Shown: one piece after another, positions 28,883 through 38,984 of the stretch
How the letters are laid out: the number at the start of each line of letters is the position of its first letter
Position numbering within the stretch: position 1 is the stretch's first letter
From: an uncultured Rhodopila sp.
GTDB lineage: Bacteria; Pseudomonadota; Alphaproteobacteria; Acetobacterales; Acetobacteraceae
Direction of reading: 5' to 3'
DNA: 64,000 nt
Assembly (NCBI RefSeq): GCF_903944925.1
Contig: NZ_CAJATU010000155.1
Coordinates: 124,001 to 188,000 of the forward strand
Made by a program: the position numbers and the translations under genes
The notes under the pieces: model-generated
Told to the model about the DNA's origin: nothing
What the model saw: only the letters and a program-made list of their open reading frames with translations
The model's database searches: none

Positions 28883-30319
28883 ATGGATGAGGCCATGACC
28901 GAAAATCGTATCGTTCCCATTATCCTGTCCGGCGGCTCCGGCACCCGGCTTTGGCCGGTCTCGCGGGAGAGCTTCCCCAAGCAGCTTTGGCCCTTGGTGT
29001 CGGAGCGGACGCTGATGCAGGAAACCGCCCTGCGGGCGCACGGCGCGGGGTTCGCACCGCCGATCGTGGTGTGCAACAACGAACACCGCTTCCTGATCGC
29101 CGAGCAGTTGCGCGACGCCGGTATCAACGATGCCCGCATCGTGCTGGAACCGGTGGGCCGCAACAGCGCCCCGGCGATCGCCGCCGCCGCACTTCTGGTG
29201 GCGGAGGATGATCCGGACGCAGTGGTGTGGATGATGGCGGCCGACGCCTCGATCACGGACACAGCCGCCTTGCAGGTCGCGCTGAACGCTGCGGCGACAG
29301 CCGCGAGAGCCGGCTATGTGGTGACCTTCGGCATGCAGCCGACGGCGCCCGAGACCGGTTACGGATATATCGAAATCGGCGATCCGCTGCCCAAGGCGGA
29401 TGGTGTCTATGGCGTGGCGCGCTTTCTGGAGAAGCCTTCCGCCGAGACGGCGGCGCAGTTCGTCTCCGGCGGCCGGCATTTGTGGAACTCCGGCATGTTC
29501 GTCTTCACTGCCCGCACCTTGCTGCAGGAGCTGGAGGTTCACGCGCCCGCCGTCCTCCCCGCCATCCGCCAATCCGTAGCCGATCGGCAGACCGATCTGG
29601 ATTTCATCCGGTTGGGGGTGGAGGCGTTCAAGGCCTGCCCGTCGATCAGCATCGACTATGCGGTGGCGGAGCGGACCAGCCGCGCGGCGGTGGTTCCGGC
29701 CAATCTCGGCTGGTCGGATGTCGGAAGCTGGAGCGCGCTGTGGGAGCTTGGCGTCAAGGATGAGGCCGGCAACGTCGCGCTGGGCGATGTCTTCCTGGAG
29801 GGCGCCGAGAATTGCTACGTCCGCAGCGACGGCATGCTCGCCGCGGTCGTCGGCCTGAAGGATGTCGTGGTAGTGGTGACCGAAGACGCTGTGCTGGCTA
29901 TGCATCGCGCCCACGCCCAGGACGTCAAGAAGATCGTTGAGCGACTGAAGGCCGCGCGCCGGCCGGAAGCTGTGGCGCATAATCGTTGCTATCGGCCATG
30001 GGGCTACTACGAAAGCCTGTTCCAGGGCGAACGCTTCCAGGTCAAGCGTATCGTGGTCAATCCGGGGCGGCAGCTATCGCTGCAAAGCCATTTCCATCGG
30101 GCCGAGCACTGGGTCGTGGTCAACGGCACCGCCCGCGTGACGCGGGATTCGCAAACCCTGATCGTCCGTGAGAATGAGAGCGTCTATCTGCCGCTGGGCT
30201 GCGTCCACCGGCTGGAGAACCCGGGGAAGATTCCGCTAACGCTGATCGAGGTGCAGTCCGGCGCGTATCTGGGTGAGGACGACATCGTCCGGCTGGAAGA
30301 TACCTACGGCCGGGTTTGA
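28883..30319 (+). CDS. Mannose-1-phosphate guanylyltransferase / mannose-6-phosphate isomerase
   Basis: 'VPIILSGGSGTRLWPVSRESFPKQLWPL', 'FLEKPSAETAAQFVSGGRHLWNSGMFVF', cupin 'RPWGYYESLFQGERFQVKRIVVNPGRQLSLQSHFHRAEHWVVV'. Confidence 0.96.
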   Translation: MDEAMTENRIVPIILSGGSGTRLWPVSRESFPKQLWPLVSERTLMQETALRAHGAGFAPPIVVCNNEHRFLIAEQLRDAGINDARIVLEPVGRNSAPAIAAAALLVAEDDPDAVVWMMAADASITDTAALQVALNAAATAARAGYVVTFGMQPTAPETGYGYIEIGDPLPKADGVYGVARFLEKPSAETAAQFVSGGRHLWNSGMFVFTARTLLQELEVHAPAVLPAIRQSVADRQTDLDFIRLGVEAFKACPSISIDYAVAERTSRAAVVPANLGWSDVGSWSALWELGVKDEAGNVALGDVFLEGAENCYVRSDGMLAAVVGLKDVVVVVTEDAVLAMHRAHAQDVKKIVERLKAARRPEAVAHNRCYRPWGYYESLFQGERFQVKRIVVNPGRQLSLQSHFHRAEHWVVVNGTARVTRDSQTLIVRENESVYLPLGCVHRLENPGKIPLTLIEVQSGAYLGEDDIVRLEDTYGRV

Positions 30320-30330
30320 CCGGACAGGCT

Positions 30331-30807
30331 TCAAACCGGGGTTCGGCGGGCCAGCGGCTCGATGAATTGCGGCTCGGTGTCCCAGGGGAACAGAATCCAG
30401 GTGTCCTGGGACACCTCGGTTACAAAGGTGTCCACCGCCTCCCGACCCTGCGGCTTGGCGTAGATGCAGGCAAAATAGGCCTTTGGCAGAAGGGCGCGCA
30501 CCACGCGGGCGGTGGTGCCGGAATCCACCAGGTCGTCGACGATCAGGAACCCGGTGCCGTCGCCGGCCGCTTCGGGCGGCTTGGTGACCACCGGCTCGCC
30601 GCGCTGTTCATCCTGGTAGGTGACGACGCAGACGCTTTCCACCAGCCGCAGATCGAGCTCGCGCGCGATGATCGCGGCGGGGATCAGGCCGCCTCGGCTG
30701 ATCGCGACGATCCCGGCATACGGTCCGGTGTCCATTAGCCGCCACGCCAGGGCGCGGGCATCGCGATGGAGCTGATCCCAGGTTACCGTATAGTAGTGCG
30801 CGGCCAT
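30331..30807 (-). CDS. gpt: Xanthine phosphoribosyltransferase
   Basis: 'IVAISRGGLIPAAIIARELDLRLVESVCVVTY', 'GTGFLIVDDLVDSGTTARVVR', 'DTWILFPWDTEP'. Confidence 0.93.
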   Translation of the reverse strand: MAAHYYTVTWDQLHRDARALAWRLMDTGPYAGIVAISRGGLIPAAIIARELDLRLVESVCVVTYQDEQRGEPVVTKPPEAAGDGTGFLIVDDLVDSGTTARVVRALLPKAYFACIYAKPQGREAVDTFVTEVSQDTWILFPWDTEPQFIEPLARRTPV

Positions 30808-30881
30808 ATAAGCTTTTGGGCGAAAACAGGCGGTCGGTGCAAGAGGGTTCCGGTTACCGCCGGCGACAGGGAGAGCAACCA

Positions 30882-31646
30882 ATGGCGGATGTTATCGTCA
30901 CGCAGTCCGGCCCGGTGCTGGAAATCCGGCTCAACCGGCCGGAAAAGAAGAATGCCCTGACCGGGGAGATGTATGACGCGGTCGAAACCGCGTTCAGGCG
31001 CGCCGACGACGATCCGGCGATCCGGGTAGTCGTGCTGACCGGGACGGGCGACGCCTTCACCAGCGGCAATGACATCAAGGACTTTCAGGCGCGGGCGGCG
31101 ACGGAGGAGGGAATCCAGGTCTCGCCTTTCCTCAACGCCTTGTCCTCTTTGACGAAGCCGCTGGTGGCGGCGGTCAACGGCATGGCTGTCGGCGTTGGGA
31201 CCACAATGCTGGCCCATGCGGATATCGTTGTGGCGGTGCGCTCGGCGCGCTTCGTGATGCCGTTCACCAGCCTGGGGCTTGTGCCGGAAGCCGCCAGTTC
31301 GCTGCTGTTTCCCCTGCTGGTCGGGCACCAGCGGGCCAGCGCGCTGCTGTTGCTCGGCGAGCCAATCGATGCGGAAACCGCATACGACTGGGGTTTGGTC
31401 AATCGGCTAGTGGCCGATGCCGATCTGATGAGCACTGCGCATGAGTACGCGGCTCGGCTGGCGGCGCTGCCGCCCGAAGCAGTGCGGCAAACCAAGGCGC
31501 TGATCAAGCACGGCCGCCGCGACGTGCCGGGGCGGATCGAGGAGGAACTGGCGCTGTTCCGCCACCGGCTGCGCTCGGCGGAGGCGGCGGAGGCGTTCCG
31601 GGCGTTCGTGGAGAAGCGCAAGCCGGATTTTTCGCGGTTTTCATAA
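30882..31646 (+). CDS. Enoyl-CoA hydratase (full length)
   Basis: 'VLEIRLNRPEKKNALTGEMYDAVETA', 'VVVLTGTGDAFTSGNDIKDFQ', 'PLVAAVNGMAVGVGTTMLAHADIVVA'. Confidence 0.93.
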   Translation: MADVIVTQSGPVLEIRLNRPEKKNALTGEMYDAVETAFRRADDDPAIRVVVLTGTGDAFTSGNDIKDFQARAATEEGIQVSPFLNALSSLTKPLVAAVNGMAVGVGTTMLAHADIVVAVRSARFVMPFTSLGLVPEAASSLLFPLLVGHQRASALLLLGEPIDAETAYDWGLVNRLVADADLMSTAHEYAARLAALPPEAVRQTKALIKHGRRDVPGRIEEELALFRHRLRSAEAAEAFRAFVEKRKPDFSRFS

Positions 31647-31686
31647 CCGGTAGTCGGGCACCTTCGCCAAAGTTGGTGCCGAGGGA

Positions 31687-33282
31687 TCAATCAGCCTCAG
31701 CCGCGACCGCGCCGCCATGGGTTTCCATCGCCAGCGGATGGAACTGCGCATAGCGTGACAGGTAGAACAGGATGCCGGCCACCCCGAGATAAGACACCGC
31801 GACCGCGGGCGAGCTGTTTATCCTGATGCCCTCCGCCCCATGGATGAATCCGAAGAACGTCAGGATCGTTCCGGCCAGGGCGAAGGCAGCCGCTTTTTCG
31901 AATGCACGGTCGATGATGAACACGGTGATCGCACCGAGGATGATGCCCGCCAGGGTGGCGCCACCGCCTAACGTTGCCAAACCGTCATACAGCACCCCGA
32001 CCTGCGCCAGCTTGCCGGTGCCGACCGCGGCGGCGTTCGTTCCGGCGGCGCCGAGTGCGTTGTCGATTTGGGTCTTTCCCCAGGCGGCCAACTGAGGCAG
32101 CAGCGCCAGAACGATCGCCGGAGCATGGCGATGCGGCGACTCCTGGAAAGCCTGAGATCCAATCAGCATTCCGATGTAAAGCAAAATCGGCAGGATCGCA
32201 ACGACCGGGATCAGGGCGCTGATCACGGCGATGATGCCGAGCCAGGTCAACACCAAAACGATGATGCCGGTCATTGCAGAATAGCCGATCCGGCCACCCA
32301 TCGATTTCCAACCGGGGTGGCCGATATAGACAGCGTTGATGAACGGATTTCCCATCAGGCAACCAATCAGGCTGATGACGCCGTCCGCCGTCAACACGCG
32401 GATGGTCGGAAAACTGTCGCCGGCTGCGGCGGCGCTTTCGACGTTGTCCAGCGCCTCGATCAGATCGTAGATGCCGAACGGGATCGCGGTGACCAGAATA
32501 ATTCCAAGGTATTTGAAGCCGTCGAACGTGTAGTTGAACGCCGGCATCGGCAAGGAAAAGCCGAAATTCGAGACGGATACAGCAAGTTTTCCGACGCTGA
32601 GATCGCCGTACCCCAAGCCGAGCGCAGTTGATACCCAGGCGATCAGAGTACCAACGGCGATGGCCACCAGCCCGCCCGGGACGCCGCCGAAATACCGCAC
32701 GCCACCGAACCAGTTCGCCAGGATGACCGCAAAGCAGACAACGCCGATCACTGGGGTGGAAAAAACCTGGGCTGCGGGGCTCATGGATATAAATGTGATG
32801 GAAATTCCGGCCAATGAACCGAGCAACGCCGCGCGTGGTGTGATCTTGCGAATATACGGTCCGACAAAACCGCCCAGCATCAAAACAAAACTTTGAATGA
32901 ACACCCAGGTCAGCCCCGCCTCCCACGCCTGGACCGGATCATTCGTTGCCAGTTTGATCGGCAGCATGACCACGAAAGTCACCACAAACATGTGAGGCAC
33001 GCTGATGCCCGAAGGCAGCGCGCAGACATCGCTGCGCCCGGTCTTGCGGGCCAAATTCCACGCCAGGAATGCATAATATCCCGTGCTCAGGAAAAGCATC
33101 AGGCCCAGCGCCGGCAGGATGCGTCCGAACACCAGCGCATCCGACATCTTCAGCACAAAGCGCAGCAAGCCGGTCAGGACGAGGACGTTCACCAGGATGT
33201 TGGTTCCGAAGCCGAACAAGGCGTTCCAGTCGCCCGCAACCCAGAATTTCGGCCGAAAATCGGTTGCCGTATTTCCGCTCAT
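31687..33282 (-). CDS. NCS2-type/xanthine-uracil-like permease
   Basis: Polytopic protein 'FGFGTNILVNVLVLTGLLRFVLKMSDALVFGRILPALGLMLFLSTGYYAFLAWNLARKTGRSDVCALPSGISVPHMF'. Confidence 0.75.
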   Translation of the reverse strand: MSGNTATDFRPKFWVAGDWNALFGFGTNILVNVLVLTGLLRFVLKMSDALVFGRILPALGLMLFLSTGYYAFLAWNLARKTGRSDVCALPSGISVPHMFVVTFVVMLPIKLATNDPVQAWEAGLTWVFIQSFVLMLGGFVGPYIRKITPRAALLGSLAGISITFISMSPAAQVFSTPVIGVVCFAVILANWFGGVRYFGGVPGGLVAIAVGTLIAWVSTALGLGYGDLSVGKLAVSVSNFGFSLPMPAFNYTFDGFKYLGIILVTAIPFGIYDLIEALDNVESAAAAGDSFPTIRVLTADGVISLIGCLMGNPFINAVYIGHPGWKSMGGRIGYSAMTGIIVLVLTWLGIIAVISALIPVVAILPILLYIGMLIGSQAFQESPHRHAPAIVLALLPQLAAWGKTQIDNALGAAGTNAAAVGTGKLAQVGVLYDGLATLGGGATLAGIILGAITVFIIDRAFEKAAAFALAGTILTFFGFIHGAEGIRINSSPAVAVSYLGVAGILFYLSRYAQFHPLAMETHGGAVAAEAD

Positions 33283-33298
33283 GCTGCCGCTCCGTTGA

Positions 33299-33958
33299 TC
33301 AGTTGATTGCCTGCAAGACCGCCGCCGAAGCCGCGACCCAGCCGAAAATGCCGCCCTGCGCCTTGATCATCCGAAGACCCATGTCGTGGAACTCCGGGAA
33401 ATACGAGCCGCAGCAATCGGAGACGACCAGGCAGTCATAGCCGCGGTCGTTGGCTTCGCGGACCGTGGTGTTGACGCAAACCTCCGTCGTGACACCTGTA
33501 ACGACAAGCTGGCTGATGCCACGGTTTTGCAGGATCGCCTGCAAGTCTGTGGCGAAGAATGCGCCCTTGCCGGGCTTGTCGATCACCGGCTCACCGGCGG
33601 CCGGATAGAGTTCGGGGATGATGTCGTGGCCTGCCTCGCCGCGCACCAGAATGCGGCCCATCGGTCCCGGGTCGCCGATGCATCTCGCGCTGCGCCCGCG
33701 GATTTTCTTTGCCGGCGGCAAATCCGCCAGATCCGGGCGATGGCCTTCGCGGGTGTGGATTACCAACCCGCCGGCCTTGCGCCATGCGGCGAGCAGCGCC
33801 CGGTTCGGCTCGATCGTGCGGCGAAGTTGCGAGACGTCGTTGCCCAGCATTTCGCCGAAGCCGCCGGGCTCAAGAAAATCCCGCTGCATATCGATGATCA
33901 GCAGCGCGGCGATGGGGAGATTCAAAGTGTATTCGTACGGTTCCGCCTCGACGATCAT
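33299..33958 (-). CDS. Cysteine hydrolase, isochorismatase-like family
   Basis: '[25 protein letters not shown]', '[53 protein letters not shown]'. Confidence 0.93.
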   Translation of the reverse strand: MIVEAEPYEYTLNLPIAALLIIDMQRDFLEPGGFGEMLGNDVSQLRRTIEPNRALLAAWRKAGGLVIHTREGHRPDLADLPPAKKIRGRSARCIGDPGPMGRILVRGEAGHDIIPELYPAAGEPVIDKPGKGAFFATDLQAILQNRGISQLVVTGVTTEVCVNTTVREANDRGYDCLVVSDCCGSYFPEFHDMGLRMIKAQGGIFGWVAASAAVLQAIN

Positions 33959-34077
33959 GGATGCCCCCGGGCGAGGAGATTAATACCAGCCCACAATGCA
34001 ACTTTAAGGCCAGTATCCGGGAGACGTGCGGGACGCAATCGCCGAGCGCGCGGAGTTGTCCGCCGCGCCGGCTGGTA

Positions 34078-36156
34078 TCACTCGGCCGCCAGCGCAACCT
34101 CGGCGGCTTCCTCACGCAACCAGACGGCGGTGTCGTGGAACACCGCTCCGCCGAACGGCGGCCCGGGATCGTCGCTGGTCAGGGCGTTGATGCCGATCCC
34201 TCCTTCGAAACATTCGCTCGGCCAGATGCTTTCCGCGACCAGCACGCCCGGTTGCTGGCCCGCCGCGATACGCACGTGCAGCACAACCTCTCCGCGGTCA
34301 TTGCCGAGCCGGATTTTCGATCCGTCCGTCAGGCCGAGGCGCGCCGCATCGTCGGGATGTAGCAGCACCGTCGGGCGTCCTTCCCGCCTGCGTCCCGATG
34401 CCATCTCGGAAAAGCTGGTATTGAGGAAACTGCGCGACGGTGCCGTCACCAGCCGGAACGGTTCCTTCGCGGTTGCGGCATCCACATTGTCCATGTGGTC
34501 CGGCAGGGCGGGCATGACGCCATTGCGGTCGCCCATCGCTTTCCAATCAGGTGCGAAATGGAAGCGCTGGTCAGCGGTCGGGAAGCCATCAAGGAAATGC
34601 CCGGCGCGGAACGGCGGTGCCGCATCGAACCAGCGTTGTTCGAGCAGCGTCGCGGCATCCGGATAGCCTGATGCCAGCAGCGTGGCATCGACCATTTCCA
34701 TCGCCGACATCTCGAACCCCCGATGCTGCGCCCCCAGCCGCCGTGCCAGTTCCCGCGCCACATCATGGTTCGATCGGCATTCCCCCGGTGGCTCTATCAG
34801 TTTGGGACCGATTTGAAGGTAGCTGTGGCCGCCAGCCTGGTAAAGATCATCATGCTCCATGAACATCGTTGCAGGCAAAACGATATCCGACCAGCGAGCC
34901 GTTTCGGTCAAGAACTGCTCATGCGTGACGACGAACAGGTCCTCGCGGCCGAAACCGCGCCGCACGCGGTTGCTGTCGGGACAGACCGTCAGCGGATTTT
35001 GGTTCTGGATCAGCATCGCGTGCACCTGCGGCCCGTCGCCGAGTTCGCTGCGGTCCCCGGTCAGCACGCTGCCGATACGGCTCATGTCCATCATGCGGAC
35101 CGTCGGGTCCAGCGCGTCGAGGCCCTCGATCAGCGTCTTGTCGATGCCGTAGATCCCGCGGTTGGACCACAGCGCGCCGCCGCCCTCGTGCTGCCAGGCG
35201 CCGGTGACGGTTGGCAAACAGGTCACGGCGTGCATCGCTGCGGAGCCGTTTCGGCTGCGCGTGAAACCGTAGCCGGCGCGGATGTAGCTTCGCTTCGTCT
35301 GTCCATACAGCGCGCCGAACGCCTCGATCTGCTCCACCGGAATGCCGGTGATCGCAGCGGCCCAGGCTGGATCGCGGGTGCGAAGATGCGCTTCCAGCGC
35401 CTCCGGACAATCCGCGTAGTCGCGCATATAGTCGCGATCTGCATAGCCGTCGCGGAACGCGATGTGCATGATCGCGCAAGCCAGCGCGGCGTCGGTTCCC
35501 GGCCTTGGCGCGATGTGCATGTCGGCCACCGCGGCTGTCGGCGTGCGGTATGGATCGATGACCGCCAGCTTTGCGCCGCGTTCCTTGCGCGCGCGCGACA
35601 CGTGGGTCATGACGTTGACCTGGGTGGACACCGGATTGCCGCCCCAGACGACGATCAGGTCAGAGCGCGCCATCTCGCGGGCATCGACTCCGCGGTTGGC
35701 GCCGATGCCGGCGAGCCAGCCGGCTTCCGGCAGGGACGTGCAGATCGTCATCTTCTGCCGCGAGTAGCGCATCACGTTGCGCAGCCGGTTGAGGCCGTCG
35801 CGCTGCACCAGGCCCATGGTGCCGGCGTAGTAGAATGGCCAGACCGCTTCGCTGCCGTGGCGGGCGGCGACATCCATAAAGCGCCCGGCGACGCGGTCCA
35901 TCGCTTCGTCCCAGGTGATGGATCGGAACTGGCCGGCGCCCTTGGGGCCGGTGCGAAGCAGCGGCTGGGTCAGGCGGTCCGGATGGTGGATGCGCTCGGC
36001 ATAGCGCGAAACTTTGTTGCAGATCACCCCGGCGGTGTAGCTGTTGTCGGCACCTCGGACTGCGCCGATGCGCTGGCCGTCGATGACTTCGACGGAGAGC
36101 GCGCAGGTGGAGGGGCAGTCGTGCGGGCAGACGGAGGATTTGGTGGCACGGGTCAT
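34078..36156 (-). CDS. Molybdopterin oxidoreductase family protein
   Basis: 'SSVCPHDCPSTCALSVEVIDGQRIGAVRG...GVICNKVSRYAERIHHPDRLTQPLLRTGPKGAGQFRSITWDEAMDRVA' 4Fe-4S N-terminus and 'DIVLPATMFMEHDDLYQAGG'. Confidence 0.93.
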   Translation of the reverse strand: MTRATKSSVCPHDCPSTCALSVEVIDGQRIGAVRGADNSYTAGVICNKVSRYAERIHHPDRLTQPLLRTGPKGAGQFRSITWDEAMDRVAGRFMDVAARHGSEAVWPFYYAGTMGLVQRDGLNRLRNVMRYSRQKMTICTSLPEAGWLAGIGANRGVDAREMARSDLIVVWGGNPVSTQVNVMTHVSRARKERGAKLAVIDPYRTPTAAVADMHIAPRPGTDAALACAIMHIAFRDGYADRDYMRDYADCPEALEAHLRTRDPAWAAAITGIPVEQIEAFGALYGQTKRSYIRAGYGFTRSRNGSAAMHAVTCLPTVTGAWQHEGGGALWSNRGIYGIDKTLIEGLDALDPTVRMMDMSRIGSVLTGDRSELGDGPQVHAMLIQNQNPLTVCPDSNRVRRGFGREDLFVVTHEQFLTETARWSDIVLPATMFMEHDDLYQAGGHSYLQIGPKLIEPPGECRSNHDVARELARRLGAQHRGFEMSAMEMVDATLLASGYPDAATLLEQRWFDAAPPFRAGHFLDGFPTADQRFHFAPDWKAMGDRNGVMPALPDHMDNVDAATAKEPFRLVTAPSRSFLNTSFSEMASGRRREGRPTVLLHPDDAARLGLTDGSKIRLGNDRGEVVLHVRIAAGQQPGVLVAESIWPSECFEGGIGINALTSDDPGPPFGGAVFHDTAVWLREEAAEVALAAE

Positions 36157-36365
36157 GCGAGAGAGCTTAACCTGTACGCCGGCTCCATGAAACAGCCAAG
36201 CAACCGACCCGTCGCTTACGGCATCCAGCCCGCTGCTCTTTCCGGAGCTTGTCCGCAAAGTGTGAGCAGACCCGGGGTTGAGACCGGAGCCATCGGCCAA
36301 ATGACTGGCGGTTGTAGCGGTGCGGCGCTGACAGAGGCTATGAGTGCACCCGTCTGCGATCCGCC

Positions 36366-38984
36366 CTACGCAGTTTGCACCCCGCCGAGCAAGGTGTTCT
36401 CCAGTCCGTAAAGCCCGGTCACTGCACCGGACAACCAGCCGCCTGACCAAGTATGGGCATCTAAGGTTTGCGGCGCTAGCGTGTGAGAGACGCCATGCGC
36501 GGTCAGCAGAGCGTTGAAGTCCGTAATGTCTTGCTGGAACACATCGTAGCCGGAAATCCAGATACGATCCGCGGAGGTAAACGGTGCTTTCAGAGCATCA
36601 AGGAAACTACCGGTCAACTGATAGTTGCTCTGAAAATTCGCCTGCGTGCCATAATCATTGCTCGAGCTTGTACCGAAACTGTTGTAAGCTGCCATGTCCG
36701 CCGGGAAATCCCACGCCGCGGCAGCATTAAATACTCCCGGGTGCTTCAGCAGGAGATCGAGTGCACCGTAGCCGGACTTCGAGAAACCGACCAGCAAGTT
36801 CTTTTCGGTGCCGGTGGTGGCAAAAGTGCTGTCGACCCACGCAGGCAGGATAGTCGACATAAATGTCTCGTAGTTGATGGTCGGATTGAGAGGATTATTC
36901 GCATACCAGGGATCGATGGGGAAGATCGGCTCGATAATAGTTGCGTTATATTTATTTTCTACGTTGAGTTGGGCCATTTGATCAAGACCACTTCCATAGG
37001 TGGCTTGGGCGAGCCCTGGCTCCACCGGTAGCGCATAGAGGAAGCTATGCGTGTAGTTCGCCGAAGGATTGGTTGGTGTCAGCACGCGAACAGCGAACGG
37101 CTGCGATCCCGAGGTACCCCATGTCACATCATATATCTTGGCGCCGGTCGCATCGAGGCCCTCGTAGATAAAATGTGGCGTGTCCCCGACCCCGGTATTG
37201 CCCACGATCCCGATCGTTCCATCGCCATTCAAGTCTTGCTGGAAACTGGGCTCAAGCGATTCCAACGCGGTGCTCGATCCGGATGCCGTTGTAAATACAC
37301 TTGACAGGTAAGCGCCGGTGCTATCGGTGTCCCAGACGGTATATTGATCGGCCCCCGTCATCTTGAAGGCGACTTCGAACCCGGTCGCGGTCTTTTCCGC
37401 GCCAATCGGCGTCCATCCGCCGAATTGGCCGACCACAACGGGGGCACCACCGTAACTGAGAGTGACCGCCGTCCCACCATTGGGAGCAAGCAAATAGGTG
37501 TTGCCTTGCTGTTCCAGGCTGGTCGTTCCGAATGCCTCGATCACCTTTGGCGCGGTCCCTGCAGGTATACCGATCGTGCCATCGCCGTTCAGATCTTGCT
37601 GGAAACTGGGCTCCAGCGACTCCAATGCGGTGCTCGATCCGGAGGCCGTTGCAAATACACTTGATAGGTAAGCGCCGGTGCTATCGGTGTTCCAGACGGT
37701 ATACTGATCGGCCCCCGTCATCTTGAAGGCGACCTCGAACCCGGTCGCGGTCTTTTCCGCGCCAATCGGCGTCCATCCGCCGAATTGGCCAGCCACGACA
37801 GGCGCTCCACCATAGCTTAATTCGACCGCCGTCCCACCGATCGGGGTAAGAAAGTAATTGCTTCCCCGCTTGTCCAGGGTGGTTGTTCCGAATGCCTCGA
37901 TTACCGTGGGAGCGGTCCCGGCAGGAACCCCGATCGTGCCATCGCCATTCAGATCTTGCTGAAAACTGGGCTCAAGCGATTCCAAGGCGGTACTCGATCC
38001 GGATGCCGTGGCAATGACACTTGATAGATACGCACCGGTGCTATTGGTGGCCCAGACGGTATACTGATCGGCCCCCGTCATCTTGAAGGCGACCTCGAAC
38101 CCGGTCGCGGTCTTTTCCGCCCCAATCGGTGTCCATCCGCCGAATTGGCCGACCACAACGGGGGCACCGCCGTAACTGAGAGTGACCGCCGTCCCACCAT
38201 TGGGAGCAAGCAAATAGGTGTTGCCTTGCTGTTCCAGGCTGGTCGTTCCGAATGCCTCGATCACGGTGGGCGCGGGTCCGGCAGGAACCCCGATCGTGCC
38301 ATCGCCATTCAGATCTTGCTGAAAACTGGTCTCAAGCGACTCCAACGCGGTGCTCGATCCGGAGGCCGTTGCAAATACACTTGATAGGTAAGCGCCGGTG
38401 CTATCGGTGTTCCAGACGGTATACTGATCGGCCCCGGCCATCTTGAAGGCGACCTCGAACCCGGTCGCGGTCTTTTCCGCGCCAATCGGCGTCCATCCGC
38501 CGAATTGGCCGACCACAACGGGGGCACCGCCGTAACTGAGAGTTACCGCCGTCCCACCATTGGGAGCAAGCAAATAGGTGTTGCCTTGCTGTTCCAGGCT
38601 GGTCGTTCCGAATGCCTCGATCACGGTGGGCGCGGGTCCGGCAGGAACCCCGATCGTGCCATCGCCATTCAGATCTTGCTGAAAGCTAGGCTCAAGCGAC
38701 TCCAATGCTGTGCTTGATCCGGAGGCCGTTGTAAATACACTTGATAGGTAAGCGCCGGTGCTATCGGTGTTCCAGACGGTATACTGATCGGCCCCCGTCA
38801 TCTTGAAGGCGACCTCGAACCCGGTCGCGGTCTTTTCAGCGCCAATCGGCGTCCATCCGCCAAATTGGCCGACCACAACGGGGGCACCGCGGTAGCTAAG
38901 CGTGACCGCCGTCCCGCCGATCGGCGTCATGATGTAGTTGTTGCCCTGTTGATCGAGACTAGTATTTCCGAACGCCTCAATCAT
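36366..38984 (-). CDS. Five-repeat protein with C-terminal alpha/beta-hydrolase (esterase-like) domain
   Basis: Five ~120 aa repeats ('VIEAFGTTSLEQQGNTYLLAPNGGTAVTLSYGGAPVVVGQFGGWTPIGAEKTATGFEVAFKMTGADQYTVW...FQQDLNGDGTIG'), then 'NLLVGFSKSGYGALDLLLKHPGVFNAAAAWDFPADM'. Confidence 0.85.
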   Translation of the reverse strand: MIEAFGNTSLDQQGNNYIMTPIGGTAVTLSYRGAPVVVGQFGGWTPIGAEKTATGFEVAFKMTGADQYTVWNTDSTGAYLSSVFTTASGSSTALESLEPSFQQDLNGDGTIGVPAGPAPTVIEAFGTTSLEQQGNTYLLAPNGGTAVTLSYGGAPVVVGQFGGWTPIGAEKTATGFEVAFKMAGADQYTVWNTDSTGAYLSSVFATASGSSTALESLETSFQQDLNGDGTIGVPAGPAPTVIEAFGTTSLEQQGNTYLLAPNGGTAVTLSYGGAPVVVGQFGGWTPIGAEKTATGFEVAFKMTGADQYTVWATNSTGAYLSSVIATASGSSTALESLEPSFQQDLNGDGTIGVPAGTAPTVIEAFGTTTLDKRGSNYFLTPIGGTAVELSYGGAPVVAGQFGGWTPIGAEKTATGFEVAFKMTGADQYTVWNTDSTGAYLSSVFATASGSSTALESLEPSFQQDLNGDGTIGIPAGTAPKVIEAFGTTSLEQQGNTYLLAPNGGTAVTLSYGGAPVVVGQFGGWTPIGAEKTATGFEVAFKMTGADQYTVWDTDSTGAYLSSVFTTASGSSTALESLEPSFQQDLNGDGTIGIVGNTGVGDTPHFIYEGLDATGAKIYDVTWGTSGSQPFAVRVLTPTNPSANYTHSFLYALPVEPGLAQATYGSGLDQMAQLNVENKYNATIIEPIFPIDPWYANNPLNPTINYETFMSTILPAWVDSTFATTGTEKNLLVGFSKSGYGALDLLLKHPGVFNAAAAWDFPADMAAYNSFGTSSSNDYGTQANFQSNYQLTGSFLDALKAPFTSADRIWISGYDVFQQDITDFNALLTAHGVSHTLAPQTLDAHTWSGGWLSGAVTGLYGLENTLLGGVQTA
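37198..38984 (-). repeat. Five tandem ~360-bp coding repeats
   Basis: 'ccgatcgtgccatcgcc' recurs with ~360-bp spacing near 37211, 37570, 37930, 38291 and 38651. Confidence 0.92.

Noticed and set aside
36366-38984. Regular repeat spacing considered as CRISPR
   Set aside because: Repeats are ~360 bp, coding, contiguous and without short unique spacers
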